A DNA stretch of 64,000 nt, from NCBI RefSeq assembly GCF_039652615.1, contig NZ_JBDJAC010000014.1:39663-103662 (forward strand). Reading direction: 5' to 3'. Under the pieces are notes generated by a model, which had not been told where the DNA came from, did no database searches, and saw nothing but the letters and a program-made list of their open reading frames with translations. Shown piece by piece: positions 26,638 to 35,697 of the stretch (position 1 is the first letter of the stretch; the number at the start of each line of letters is the position of its first letter). The DNA is from Fulvimarina sp039652615. GTDB lineage: Bacteria; Pseudomonadota; Alphaproteobacteria; Rhizobiales; Rhizobiaceae. Made by a program: the position numbers and the translations under genes.

Positions 26638-27159
26638 TTAGCGAAGCCGCATCTTATTCTCTGTGCCGAAGATCATGGCCCAATAAGGGATGTTGTTCGG
26701 GCCCATCGCCATGCCGAACCCCATTTCGGTAACGCGGGGATTGAGGATGTTCTTCTTGTGGCCGGCCGAGTTGATCCAGCCCTGCATGGCGGCAGGGGTA
26801 TCGCGATAGCCATAGCCGATATTCTCGGCGATCGAGCCCCAGTTATAGCCGTATTGCGACACCCGCGCCGAAAGCCTTCCTTCCAGCGAATGGCTCATTT
26901 TATTGCGAGCCGCCATGGCCTTCGCCTGGCGCTCGGAGGCCTGATCCAGCGTTGCGGAATAGCGAAGCGGCTGCAGGCCGTTCCGGGCCCGCAGCGCGTT
27001 CACGCTGGACAATGCGTAGCCCCGGTCGACCTGCATCGTCCGTGTGCCCGACACGTCGATGGACCCCGGCGTGCCGCCGCTGCACCCGGCCAAGCTCAGG
27101 CCGGCGATGCAGAGGACGCCGAAGAGAAAGGATCGCATCACGTTCGAAACTGCCGCCAT
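26638..27159 (-). CDS. CAP-domain (SCP-like) lipoprotein
   Basis: A lipoprotein signal (FLFGVLCIAGLSLAGC, lipobox LAGC) leads to a CAP/SCP domain: VNALRARNGLQPLRYSATLD, then AAMAARNKMSHSLEG-like, SIAENIGYGYRDTPAAMQGW and INSAGHKKNILNPRVTEMGF. These contain the His and Glu pattern of the CAP cavity. About 173 aa. Bacterial CAP proteins are of uncertain function and are often linked to envelope biology. The open frame reaches 27210; I use the ATG at 27159. Confidence 0.87.
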   Translation of the reverse strand: MAAVSNVMRSFLFGVLCIAGLSLAGCSGGTPGSIDVSGTRTMQVDRGYALSSVNALRARNGLQPLRYSATLDQASERQAKAMAARNKMSHSLEGRLSARVSQYGYNWGSIAENIGYGYRDTPAAMQGWINSAGHKKNILNPRVTEMGFGMAMGPNNIPYWAMIFGTENKMRLR

Positions 27160-27269
27160 TTCACTGCCTCGTTCGGCCGGCTTGCGCCGGCACCTTTTTC
27201 CTTGTGGCATTATCGCCCTAATATCCTCCTTCCAAAGCCATCCGCGCGCGGCAATTTGAGGGCAAATCG

Positions 27270-27911
27270 ATGATCGAACTGTATACGTGGACGACGCCGA
27301 ACGGCGAGAAGCCTGTGATCATGCTGGAAGAATGCGGCATGGACTATGAGTTGCACATGGTGGACATCGGTTCGAAGGAGCAGTTCTCCGACGACTTCGT
27401 TGCGATCAATCCGAACTCGAAAATTCCCGCGCTCGTCGAGCGTTCGCGCGGCGGATATGTGGAGCCCGTCTTCGAATCCGGTGCAATTCTCGTCTATCTC
27501 GCCGAACTGAGGGGCCAGTTTCTGCCGCGCTCTTCGCCGCAGCGCGCAAAGTGCCTGTCCTGGACGTTCTTTCAGGTCGGTAATACCGGTCCGATGATCG
27601 GCCAGTATCATCACTTCAACAACGCCGCCGACGAGAAGATCGACTACGCGATCAAGCGCTATCGCGATGAATCCGTGCGTGTTCTCGGGGTTCTCGACAA
27701 GCACCTCCAATCGAATCATTGGCTCGCCGGCGATTATTCCATCGCCGACATGATCAACTGGAGCTGGGCCAAGGCGGGTATGAACGAGCTCTCCAGCCAC
27801 GGCACCGACAAGTACGACGCGCTTGCCGACTGGGTGAACCGTATCGGCGAACGACCGGCCGTGAAGCGCGCCCTCGAAAAGCTTGAAGACGCCAAGGCCC
27901 GGAAAAGCTAG
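27270..27911 (+). CDS. Glutathione S-transferase-like protein (Ure2p/YfcG type)
   Basis: A 213-aa two-domain GST. The thioredoxin-like N-domain starts IELYTWTTPNGEKPVIMLEE, the YfcG/Ure2p pattern with T-P-N at the glutathione-contact site. It continues with INPNSKIPALVERS and FESGAILVYLAEL (the cis-Pro and Glu-Ser glutathione contacts). The helical C-domain includes DYSIADMINWSWAKA. It probably has disulfide reductase or peroxidase activity on glutathione conjugates. A strong hairpin follows it. Confidence 0.9.
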   Translation: MIELYTWTTPNGEKPVIMLEECGMDYELHMVDIGSKEQFSDDFVAINPNSKIPALVERSRGGYVEPVFESGAILVYLAELRGQFLPRSSPQRAKCLSWTFFQVGNTGPMIGQYHHFNNAADEKIDYAIKRYRDESVRVLGVLDKHLQSNHWLAGDYSIADMINWSWAKAGMNELSSHGTDKYDALADWVNRIGERPAVKRALEKLEDAKARKS

Positions 27912-27931
27912 GACGCTATGCTTGGCGACAA

Positions 27932-27971
27932 GGCAGAGCCTCGCCTTCTTCGGGAAGGGCGAGGCTCTGCC
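27932..27971. terminator. Strong hairpin between GST and the YmdB-like gene
   Basis: GGCAGAGCCTCGCC (27932-27945) is the perfect reverse complement of GGCGAGGCTCTGCC (27958-27971), with a 12-base loop that can itself pair. No U-tract follows. It may end the GST transcript or protect its 3' end. It lies 34 bp before the YmdB-like start. Confidence 0.65.
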
Positions 27972-28005
27972 GTCGCTTGCCTTCAATCACCAGTCTGGAC
28001 GTGAC

Positions 28006-28827
28006 ATGCGGTTTCTTTTCCTCGGCGACATGGTCGGTCGATCCGGACGAAATGCGGTGTTCGAAAGGCTTCCCGGGCTGATCTCCGACTTCAGGCTCGA
28101 TTTCGTCGTCGTGAACGGCGAAAACGCAGCCGGCGGGTTCGGTATCACGCGTCAGATCTTTCTCGACACGATCGATGCCGGCGCCAACGTCGTCACCACG
28201 GGAAACCACGTGTGGGACCAGCGCGAAGCGCTGCAATTTGCGCCGAGCGAGCCGCAGTTCCTGCGGCCTCTCAACTATCCCAAGGGCGCGCCCGGCAATG
28301 GTTCGGGCGTCTACGAAGCGCGCAATGGCGCACGGGTGCTCGTGGCGAATATCATGGGGCGGGTCTTCATGTCGCCGGACCTCGACGATCCGTTTGCCTG
28401 CGCCGGCGACCTCGTCGGGTCCTGTCCGCTGGGCGAGGCCGCGGATGCGATCATCCTCGATTTCCATGCCGAAGCGACCAGCGAGAAACAGTCCATGGGG
28501 CATTTTCTCGACGGGCAGGCGAGCGTGGTTGTCGGCACCCACACCCATGTGCCGACCGCCGATCATCAGATCCTTGCCAACGGCACCGCCTTTCAGTCCG
28601 ATGCGGGAATGTGCGGTGATTACGATTCCTCCCTTGGCATGGACAAGGAGGAGCCGCTCAACCGATTCGTCACTAAGATCACGAAAGGCCGATTCGAGGC
28701 CGCGCAAGGTCCGGCGACCATCTGTGGCCTGGCTGTCGACATCTCAGATCGCACCGGCCTTGCGGAAAACGTCGCGCCCTTGCGGCTCGGTGGCCGCCTC
28801 AGCGAGAGCGTACCGGATTTTTGGTGA
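28006..28827 (+). CDS. TIGR00282-family metallophosphoesterase (YmdB-like)
   Basis: A 273-aa binuclear metal phosphodiesterase similar to B. subtilis YmdB, which cleaves 2',3'-cyclic nucleotides. Metal ligands are seen in FLFLGDMVGRSGRNAV (Asp), VVNGENAAGGFGIT (Asn-Glu), TTGNHVWDQRE (the N-H block), ILDFHAEATSEKQSMG, and GTHTHVPTADHQIL (His pair). The open frame runs up from 27883, but the family begins at MRFLFLGDMVG (28006). It is a single gene in most alphaproteobacteria, with a role suspected in RNA turnover. Confidence 0.92.
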   Translation: MRFLFLGDMVGRSGRNAVFERLPGLISDFRLDFVVVNGENAAGGFGITRQIFLDTIDAGANVVTTGNHVWDQREALQFAPSEPQFLRPLNYPKGAPGNGSGVYEARNGARVLVANIMGRVFMSPDLDDPFACAGDLVGSCPLGEAADAIILDFHAEATSEKQSMGHFLDGQASVVVGTHTHVPTADHQILANGTAFQSDAGMCGDYDSSLGMDKEEPLNRFVTKITKGRFEAAQGPATICGLAVDISDRTGLAENVAPLRLGGRLSESVPDFW

Positions 28828-29234
28828 ATTCGAATCGCACGTGAAATCGACGCCGAAAGATGCACTGATCAATTTGATGGATTCAGATCGGATGGCTGAG
28901 AAGCTGAGGCGAAGGTTTTATTCGCGTAAGGCGGTTTCGGCTGCAAGGAATTGAGCAATAGTACTCGAAAGACCAAGGCGTATTCATTGGGATCGCTCAT
29001 CATATGTCCCTTCTGAGAAGATCCTTCCTTGAGAAATTCTCGAGTACTCTGATCCCTTTCCGTCTCCGGCCTGATTGATCTCGTCTCGATCGCGCATTGT
29101 CGGCTATCGCACACTTGCTTTGATTTCGCATCGGCTCTGCCTACACACGGTTCAACTGGAATCGGGGAGAATATCGGGTGTCCGCCGCCGGCCGTGGCTG
29201 CGACTCCGCCTCGCAAATGGGGGCTGCACCGGGG
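28828..29234. other. Gap of about 400 bp, no gene seen
   Basis: Between the YmdB-like gene and the Crp/Fnr regulator. A minus-strand frame (28869-29318) is open here, but its protein has no recognisable domain, crosses into the regulator gene, and has no clear ribosome site. The gap probably holds the promoter of the regulator gene. Confidence 0.5.
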
Positions 29235-29954
29235 ATGTCCGAGATTACGCATAAAATGTGCCGCAATCTGTTGCTTCGCCGGCTGTCCGAGGAAGCCTTC
29301 CAGACGCTGGCACCGCATCTGCGCGAGATGGACTTCAACCGCGGAGACGATCTGATCCGGGCGAACCAGCGGATCGAGACGGCTTATTTCATCGAAAGCG
29401 GTGTCTGCTCACTGGTGCTGACATCGGCGGACGGGCGCATCGCCGAGATCGGCATCGTGGGGCCGGAAGGCGTCGTCGGCGCAGCGGCGACCATTGGCGT
29501 TGATTCTCTGCCCCATACGAGCTTCATGCAGGTCGCCGGCCGTGCGCTGACGATTTCCGCCGAACTTTTGACCGAGATCGCCAATGAGCGTCAGGAGATA
29601 GCGCATACTCTGTCGCGCTATCGCCACGTTCTGGCGATGCAATCGAACCAGACCGCGCTTGCTAATGCCCATTATACGGTGGAGGAGCGTCTCGCCCGCT
29701 GGCTGCTCATGTGTCAGGACCGGCTCGGCGGAAACGAAATCGAACTGACCCATGATTTCCTGAGCACCATGCTGTCCGTGCGGCGCTCCACCGTCACGCT
29801 CGCGACCCACAATCTCGAGGGCGCCGGGATGATCCGCGCACAGCGCGGTCGTATCACGGTTCTTCAGCGCAAGGAGCTCGTTAAAATAGCTGGCGGCTCC
29901 TACGGCATGCCCGAGGAGGAGTACGAGCGTATCCTGGGCCCGCTCGAGTTCTGA
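29235..29954 (+). CDS. Crp/Fnr-family transcription regulator
   Basis: A 239-aa regulator. The N-terminal cyclic-nucleotide-binding-like beta-barrel covers about residues 15-130 (GDDLIRANQRIETAYFIESG, then EIGIVGPEGVVGAAATIG). The C-terminal winged helix includes LSTMLSVRRSTVTLATHNLE as the recognition element. It lacks the Fnr cysteine set, so oxygen sensing by an iron-sulfur cluster is unlikely. The start was chosen at MSEITHKMCRN; Met codons at 29178 and 29217 are alternatives. The target genes are unknown. Confidence 0.85.
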   Translation: MSEITHKMCRNLLLRRLSEEAFQTLAPHLREMDFNRGDDLIRANQRIETAYFIESGVCSLVLTSADGRIAEIGIVGPEGVVGAAATIGVDSLPHTSFMQVAGRALTISAELLTEIANERQEIAHTLSRYRHVLAMQSNQTALANAHYTVEERLARWLLMCQDRLGGNEIELTHDFLSTMLSVRRSTVTLATHNLEGAGMIRAQRGRITVLQRKELVKIAGGSYGMPEEEYERILGPLEF

Positions 29955-29999
29955 AGGGCCGGACCCGCAAAGGCCCGGTCCCGTCATTTTCGGCTTTAC

Positions 30000-30944
30000 T
30001 TAGGCTTCGAGCTTGTCGGCGATGAGCTTCAGCAGTTTCTTGTGGTCTGCATCGAAGTTGCGGATGCCTTCGGCCAGTTTTTCGGTGGCCATCGGATCAC
30101 CGTTGAGCCCCCAGCGAAATTCGCTTTCGCCCATCGGCATCTTGTCCATCGGCTTTGCCTGATCTTCCGACAGCTGCCGTGGCAGATCGCTCTGGTCCTC
30201 GTCGAGCTCCTGCAGGAGGTTTGGCGAAATCGTCAGCCGGTCGCAGCCGGCAAGGGCCTTGATCTGCCCAGTATTGCGGAACGATGCACCCATGACGACG
30301 GTGTCGATGCCGTTGCTCTTGTAATAGTCGTAGATCCGCCGCACCGATTTGACGCCCGGGTCCTCCGATGCCTCGAAGCTTTTGCCCTCACGCTTGGAAT
30401 ACCAGTCGGTGATCCGGCCGACGAAGGGCGAGATCAGGAAGACGCCCGCATCCGCGCAGGCGACCGCCTGTTCGAGGCAGAAGAGGAGGGTCAGGTTGCA
30501 CTGGATGCCTTCGCCCTCCAGCACCTCGGCGGCGCGGATGCCCTCCCAGGTAGAGGCGAGCTTGATGAGAATGCGCTCGCGCGGAACGCCCTGTTCGTCA
30601 TAGGCGGCGATGATGTTGCGCGCCTTTTCAAGCGAGCGCTCCTTGTCGAAGGAGAGTTCAGCATCGACCTCGGTAGAGACGCGGCCCGGCACGATCTTCG
30701 TCAGCTCCGTACCGACCGCAATCGTCAGGGCGTCGGCAATCTGGAGCGGCGTCTTGCCCTTGGCCTTTCCGCTTTCGATCTCACGGGCGACCATATCCGC
30801 GGACGTCGGCGACTGGATCGCCTTCAAGATAATGCTGGGATTGGTCGTGCAGTCGATGGGCTTCAGTGCCTTGATCGCTTCGAAGTCGCCGGTATCGGCA
30901 ACGACCGTCGTCATGTCCCTCAATTGATCGAGTGCGCTGGCCAT
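30000..30944 (-). CDS. tal: Transaldolase
   Basis: Moves a dihydroxyacetone unit between sugar phosphates in the non-oxidative pentose phosphate pathway. The full-length TalB-type protein (314 aa) has IDCTTNPSIILKAIQSP, the Schiff-base lysine in ERILIKLASTWEGIRAA (Lys128), NLTLLFCLEQAVACADAGV, and SPFVGRITDWYSKREGK. Its pattern is that of the large E. coli-type class and not the short MipB-like class. It is a single gene. Confidence 0.96.
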   Translation of the reverse strand: MASALDQLRDMTTVVADTGDFEAIKALKPIDCTTNPSIILKAIQSPTSADMVAREIESGKAKGKTPLQIADALTIAVGTELTKIVPGRVSTEVDAELSFDKERSLEKARNIIAAYDEQGVPRERILIKLASTWEGIRAAEVLEGEGIQCNLTLLFCLEQAVACADAGVFLISPFVGRITDWYSKREGKSFEASEDPGVKSVRRIYDYYKSNGIDTVVMGASFRNTGQIKALAGCDRLTISPNLLQELDEDQSDLPRQLSEDQAKPMDKMPMGESEFRWGLNGDPMATEKLAEGIRNFDADHKKLLKLIADKLEA

Positions 30945-31180
30945 CAGTCATCCTCCCTGTCGGTTCTTCGCCGGTTCGTTCAGTGTTCAGGGTGCTATAG
31001 CAATCGCCGCTACGATTGTCTTCCTCTGGCAGGACAGCCGCAAGTCTCTGCCGATCCGTCTCAACAGGTCATTGGCCGATGCTGCCCGGTCATCGAACCG
31101 TGACCGCGGGTCTGCTGGCTAAAAGATAGTGAAAACCTTATGTCTCGCCTCAGGGAAGAACTGGATCGGGAGGGAAAGAC

Positions 31181-32083
31181 ATGAACCGGCGCGAATTCGT
31201 GATGTCAGCTGCATCCTTGGGGCTGATGGGCACCAATCTCCTCTCCCGGAAGGCCTTTGCGGCCGAAGGCGGAACGATCGAGACGATCAGCGACGGCTTT
31301 CTGGAGCTGCCCACCAATTTTCTGCTGCCGAATGGCCTGCCCGAGAATATCCCGGGCATGAGCCTTCAGGAGGTCGCCGCCGAGGGTACGTTCAAGGTGT
31401 CCTGCAATGTGACCGCGTTCCGGGGGCCACAAGGACTTATCGTCTTCGATTGCGGTTCGGGACCGAACTTCATGGCGAGCGCAGGCAATCTTTCCCAGAA
31501 CATGGCAGCGGCGGGGATCGATCCGGCCTTGGTGAAGGATGTGATCTTCACCCATGCCCATCCGGATCATCTCTGGGGTGTCGTCGATGAGTTCGACGAA
31601 TTGCTCTTTCCCGAGGCGAACTATCACATGTCGCAGGAGGAGTTCGACTTCTGGAATTCGGAGGATGCCCTCAGCCATGTGGGCGAGGAGCGACAGACCT
31701 TCGTGGTGGGTGCGCGGAACCGGTTCGACGCGATGGAGGATCGCCTCAGCTTCTTCAAGCCGGGCGAGGAGGTTCTGCCGGGTGTCGAAGCCGTGGCGGC
31801 CGAAGGCCACACGCCCGGCCATACGGCGTTCGTCGTTCATGGCGACGAGCCGACCATGGTCGTCGGCGACGCGATCTCGAACGATCCGATCTCGTTCCTG
31901 CGGCCGGACCTTGCCTGGGGCGCGGATATGGACAGTGAAGCCGGGGCGACAACACGCAAGCGGCTGCTCGACCGATTGGCGAATGACAGGATGCGGTTCG
32001 TCGGCTTCCATCTGCCCGATGGCGGCATGGGCCGGGTCGAGACGAGTGGCGCGGCCTACAAGTTCGTTCCATCGTCGGCCTGA
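31181..32083 (+). CDS. Exported MBL-fold metallohydrolase
   Basis: A 300-aa protein with a twin-arginine-like N-terminus (MNRREFVMSAASLGLMGTN) and cleavage after AFA, so it is probably exported folded by Tat. The metallo-beta-lactamase fold has the zinc motif FTHAHPDHLWGVVDE, then AVAAEGHTPGHTAFVV, the Asp in VVGDAISND, and the late His in FVGFHLPDGG. The substrate is unknown; the pattern is like periplasmic hydrolases of the quinoprotein relay group. It stands alone. Confidence 0.87.
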   Translation: MNRREFVMSAASLGLMGTNLLSRKAFAAEGGTIETISDGFLELPTNFLLPNGLPENIPGMSLQEVAAEGTFKVSCNVTAFRGPQGLIVFDCGSGPNFMASAGNLSQNMAAAGIDPALVKDVIFTHAHPDHLWGVVDEFDELLFPEANYHMSQEEFDFWNSEDALSHVGEERQTFVVGARNRFDAMEDRLSFFKPGEEVLPGVEAVAAEGHTPGHTAFVVHGDEPTMVVGDAISNDPISFLRPDLAWGADMDSEAGATTRKRLLDRLANDRMRFVGFHLPDGGMGRVETSGAAYKFVPSSA

Positions 32084-32347
32084 CGTCGTCTCTCACTCTC
32101 AGTGTACGATCGCTGTTAGATGAGGAAGCGCGCGCTTTCACCATGCCTCGGCTGTAGCCCCGACAAGTGGAATCGCGTCTTCGGCCCCGATGATTGCAAG
32201 TCTTTCGAGACGGTTCCGGATTTGTGGGGCTGCGAACGGCGATGGCCCTTTAACGCTTTGTTTTCCTTATATGATAGAACCATTAGGCAGCATGGTGAAG
32301 AAGCGGTAGACAGGGTTCATCGCTTTTTAAGGATCGCGGCAACAGCC

Positions 32348-33076
32348 ATGCGCAAGCTTCTTTCGATGACCCTTTTCCTCGCTGCCTCTGGTTCGGCTGC
32401 TCACGCCGCCGACCTCACCTATGACAGCCCGGCATCGTCCATGTCCGGCGGTTACGAGCAGGGCTCGTCCGCCGACTGGACGGGCGGCTATGTGGGCGGC
32501 TTCGGGGCTCTGGCCTCTGGCGAAACCTCCTATGACCGTTCTGACTCCACGGGCTTCGACCAATCCGCCGGCGGCGCGATCGGCGGCGTTCAGGCCGGAT
32601 ACGACGTTCAGCTCGGTCAGGTTGTTCTCGGCGGCGTCGCCGACATCGCTCTCACCAATGTTGATGGTGAGGTCACGACGCGCGAGCGGGTCGGTGGGTC
32701 CGAAATATCGCAGACGGCCAGCACATCGCTCGACTATCTCGGAACGGTTCGCGCACGTGCGGGCTATGGCGGCGAGCGCGTCCTCGCCTATGGCCATGGC
32801 GGCCTTGCTTACGGTTCGACGAAAACAGCCATCGACCAGTCAGTACGGACAGGTGGGGTCGTGACGTCGACCACCGAGACCCGCGAGAGCGGCACGAAAT
32901 ACGGCTACGGCCTTGGTGCGGGCGTCGAGGTGAAGGCGACCGACAATGTCTCCGTCCAGACCGAGTACGGATATTACGACCTGGGCAATGACCAGATTTC
33001 GAACTCGAACGGCGTGAAGGTCGATGAGGACGTCCAGTTTCACACGGTGAAGTCCGGTCTGAACTTTCGCTTCTGA
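32348..33076 (+). CDS. Outer-membrane beta-barrel protein (Omp25/RopB-like)
   Basis: A 242-aa porin-like barrel with a signal peptide (LLSMTLFLAASGSAAHAADL). It has typical alternating strands: WTGGYVGGFGALASGE, GGAIGGVQAGYDVQLGQVVL, YLGTVRARAGYGGERVLAYG, and the C-terminal QFHTVKSGLNFRF ending in Phe, the sorting signal for outer-membrane barrels. The open frame starts at 32120, but the signal peptide defines the start at 32348. It is similar to the abundant Omp25-type proteins of Hyphomicrobiales. Confidence 0.9.
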   Translation: MRKLLSMTLFLAASGSAAHAADLTYDSPASSMSGGYEQGSSADWTGGYVGGFGALASGETSYDRSDSTGFDQSAGGAIGGVQAGYDVQLGQVVLGGVADIALTNVDGEVTTRERVGGSEISQTASTSLDYLGTVRARAGYGGERVLAYGHGGLAYGSTKTAIDQSVRTGGVVTSTTETRESGTKYGYGLGAGVEVKATDNVSVQTEYGYYDLGNDQISNSNGVKVDEDVQFHTVKSGLNFRF

Positions 33077-33137
33077 TACCATGTCCGGCCGATTACGCCG
33101 AAGATGATATCGAAGCCCGCGCGGCACCTGAGCGTTT

Positions 33138-33175
33138 CGAAATCCGTTATCGCGGAGGCGATCAAACGGATTTCG
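33138..33175. terminator. Inverted repeat between convergent genes
   Basis: CGAAATCCGTT (33138-33148) pairs with AACGGATTTCG (33165-33175) over 11 bp with a 16-base loop. It lies between the convergent outer-membrane barrel and YeeE-type genes and is probably a bidirectional transcript end. No strong T-run is seen. Confidence 0.55.
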
Positions 33176-33249
33176 TATGACGCTTTGCGAGGTTGCGTTT
33201 GGCCGCCGGGGCGCGGCCTACCAGTTCGTCGCCGAAAGCTGACAATCGG

Positions 33250-34335
33250 TCAGCGGGCCCGCGCCATGAAGGCGTTCCGGATCGAGCCCTCGAGGATATA
33301 GGCGAGGCCGAGCCGGGCGCCGATCGCAATCGAGGCGAGAACGATGGGCGCGGAAATCGTCAAAAGGGAAGCTGCGGAAATGCCCTGGCCGATCGTGCAG
33401 CCGAGGGAAAAGACGCCGCCGACCCCCATCAGGATCGCGCCCGCCAGATGGCGCGAGAGTTCGCGGGCATCGTCACAGGCTTCCCAGCGGATATCTTCAT
33501 GGCGCCAGGCGGCGATCGCCGCACCGCCGATGACACCGATCACAAGCCCGACGCCGTAATCGGGGAAGCTGCCCGTCACCGCGACGATGGCAAGGATGAG
33601 GTCGCCCGGCGGCATCACGAAAGATGCGCTCTCCACCTGGGTCGGCCAGAACGAGTGCGCTTCGATCAGGCTCGTCGCGAACCAGCCGAAGGCGACGACC
33701 GCGCCGATCGTCGCGCCGGAAATGATGCGGCTGCTCTCTTTGCGGAAAGACGGGTCCCGGAAGATCCAGACGCCGAGAGCAAAGGCCACGAGGATCGTCA
33801 TCATGCCCGAAACGTCGAGACCGATCAGGCTGCTTGCGAGAGAGCCCAGCGACTGGTCCGGCGAACCGAACCGGGCGAGGTGAAGCGCGTTCCCCTCGAC
33901 GACCGACTGACGCGTTGCCGCGAAGATCCCGCGCTGCGTCGCAAGCGCCGATATACCGAGCACGATGACGACGATGAGGCCGCGCAGCGAGCCGCCGCCA
34001 AGCCGCACGAGGGCCCCGAAGCCGCAGGTTCCGACGAGCGCCATCCCGAAGCCGAAGGCGAGGCCGCCGAGGATCGCGCCGGTCCAGCCGAAGGAGGGGA
34101 CGAGATAGAAGCTCGCTGAAGGATCGAAGAGCCCGGCCCAGACCAGACCCTGGGTGAGGAGCATCGCGACGAGAATGGCGAGGCCCCAACTCCGCACGCC
34201 CGTGTTGTCGGCCGCATACCAGCGCCTTTCAAGCGCGGACAGCGTGCAGAAATGATGCCGCCGCGCGGCGTAGCCCATGACAAGACCCGCCATGCAGCCG
34301 GCGAACAGCGGCGCATAACCGCTTTCGATGATCAT
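33250..34335 (-). CDS. YeeE/YedE-family membrane protein (sulfur-compound transporter)
   Basis: A 361-aa inner-membrane protein with about nine helices. It carries the family's cysteine-bearing blocks: MGYAARRHHFCTLSALERRW, ALVGTCGFGALVRLGGGSLR and GGVFSLGCTIGQGIS. In characterised YeeE these cysteines pass thiosulfate through the membrane. It is a distant relative of the SoxT-like protein at 46.3 kb, but is not next to sox genes. It may import thiosulfate for cysteine synthesis. Confidence 0.85.
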   Translation of the reverse strand: MIIESGYAPLFAGCMAGLVMGYAARRHHFCTLSALERRWYAADNTGVRSWGLAILVAMLLTQGLVWAGLFDPSASFYLVPSFGWTGAILGGLAFGFGMALVGTCGFGALVRLGGGSLRGLIVVIVLGISALATQRGIFAATRQSVVEGNALHLARFGSPDQSLGSLASSLIGLDVSGMMTILVAFALGVWIFRDPSFRKESSRIISGATIGAVVAFGWFATSLIEAHSFWPTQVESASFVMPPGDLILAIVAVTGSFPDYGVGLVIGVIGGAAIAAWRHEDIRWEACDDARELSRHLAGAILMGVGGVFSLGCTIGQGISAASLLTISAPIVLASIAIGARLGLAYILEGSIRNAFMARAR

Positions 34336-34466
34336 CTTTCCTCCCGAAACGCTTCTTTCGAGCGTTTGACGAGGCGAAGGTTACGCCTCGTTCACAGGAG
34401 TGACAAGCCGGCTACCGAAGGCCGGGGCAGATCGCCCGGCGTTCCCATCTGGCTTCCCGTCGCATC

Positions 34467-35219
34467 TCAGGCCTGCTCCTTCTTTCGCAGATAGACCATC
34501 AGATTGGTCTGCAGCGGAGCCGGCATGAGGGCCTGATAGAGACCGACCGCTGCGAACAGCGCAGACCGGTTCGCATGATATTTCGGCGTCGCGGCGGTGG
34601 TGTAGCTGTGGTGGTCCCAGTTCGCCGGTTGGAACGCCTTCTTGAAGTGGCCGAGGGTGTTCAGCCGGTAGAATGTCGGAAACGCATCCTCCGGAAGCCT
34701 GTCGGGCCACACGATCCGCATCAGCCGGTCCTTTACGGCTGGCGGAACGATCAGGTTGCCGAGGCCGACATATCCGTATTTGTTCGGTGTCATTGCGCAG
34801 AACCAGCCGCCCGGCTTCAGGATGCGCCCGATCTCCCTGGCGAAGACCTCCGGGTGTTCCACGTGCTCGGCGACATATTCGCAGATCACCAGATCGACGC
34901 TTTCATCTTCGAGCGGGTAGGGCGAGGTCGGGTCGATCACATGGGCTTCATCGAGACAGGGATGAGAGCGGACGACGGGATCCACATCGAGACCGATCAG
35001 ATGGCGAACCTTTCCCTGCAAATTGCAGAGCGAGCGCACATAGGGAGACGTGCCCTTCTGGTAGCGCTCGCCGCGACCTGCGCCGAGATCGACGGCAACC
35101 ATGTCCGGCCGCGCGAGAGCGTTGATGCGGGTGTAGAAGTTAACCGCTTCGTCGTCGCGGCTGAACCCGCCGGCGCCGGTTTCCGGGCGCCATTGATCGA
35201 CAACTCCTGTCAGGGACAT
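34467..35219 (-). CDS. Class I SAM-dependent methyltransferase
   Basis: A 250-aa methyltransferase of the type-11 group. Motif I is MVAVDLGAGRGERYQ, followed by LIGLDVDPVVRSHPCLDEAH and VDLVICEYVAEHVEHPEVF, with GRILKPGGWFCAMTPN as post-motif. The substrate is unknown. Homologues occur in polysaccharide or lipid gene clusters, but none is adjacent here. Confidence 0.87.
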   Translation of the reverse strand: MSLTGVVDQWRPETGAGGFSRDDEAVNFYTRINALARPDMVAVDLGAGRGERYQKGTSPYVRSLCNLQGKVRHLIGLDVDPVVRSHPCLDEAHVIDPTSPYPLEDESVDLVICEYVAEHVEHPEVFAREIGRILKPGGWFCAMTPNKYGYVGLGNLIVPPAVKDRLMRIVWPDRLPEDAFPTFYRLNTLGHFKKAFQPANWDHHSYTTAATPKYHANRSALFAAVGLYQALMPAPLQTNLMVYLRKKEQA

Positions 35220-35697
35220 GATTGTATCCGTTCGTCAAATCGGGGAATCGATGGGAGAATGCTTGATGTCGATCAGTGAAATAGCACCGCACGCGGCCGT
35301 CAAAAAGCAAACTGTTGCAATACACCTAAGATAAACCGTTAATATATCGGCTTTGAATCAAGTCCGAGACAGGTTGCGCGGTGGCTGGCCATCCTGGCCA
35401 GACCACATGGTCGCCCGGCTGTCGGCCGGCCTATTGCCTTGATGATCCCGGCTGACCCACCAGAATGGAAGGGCCATAGCCGCTTTCGATCCTCACGAGA
35501 TTCTTCAGGACGCCCTTGAAGGCGTGTCTTCGCAGGAGGAGCGGCCCAAAGCGTGGGGCCGATAGGTGGCGCGTTATTCTTTGTGTTGCGGGCGGTTTTC
35601 TTTTTGGCAGCTTCGCTACCTAGACCGGATGGCACGTCATCGAGCTCGTCCGGCGGCATGCCGCGCCCCGGCCAAAAGCAAGAAAGACACAAAGACG
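35220..35697. other. Gap of about 480 bp, no gene seen
   Basis: Divergent gap between the methyltransferase and mscS genes. A 117-aa minus-strand frame (35339-35692) is low in recognisable content and overlaps the mscS leader. An A/T-rich segment (35300-35345) suits the methyltransferase promoter. I see nothing else. Confidence 0.5.

Noticed and set aside
28869..29318. Possible 149-aa gene on the minus strand in the gap before the Crp/Fnr gene
   Set aside because: No ribosome site, no domain, and it overlaps the start of the regulator gene.
35339..35692. Possible 117-aa gene in the gap before mscS
   Set aside because: Low-complexity basic protein with no recognisable feature; nearby composition is that of a leader region.
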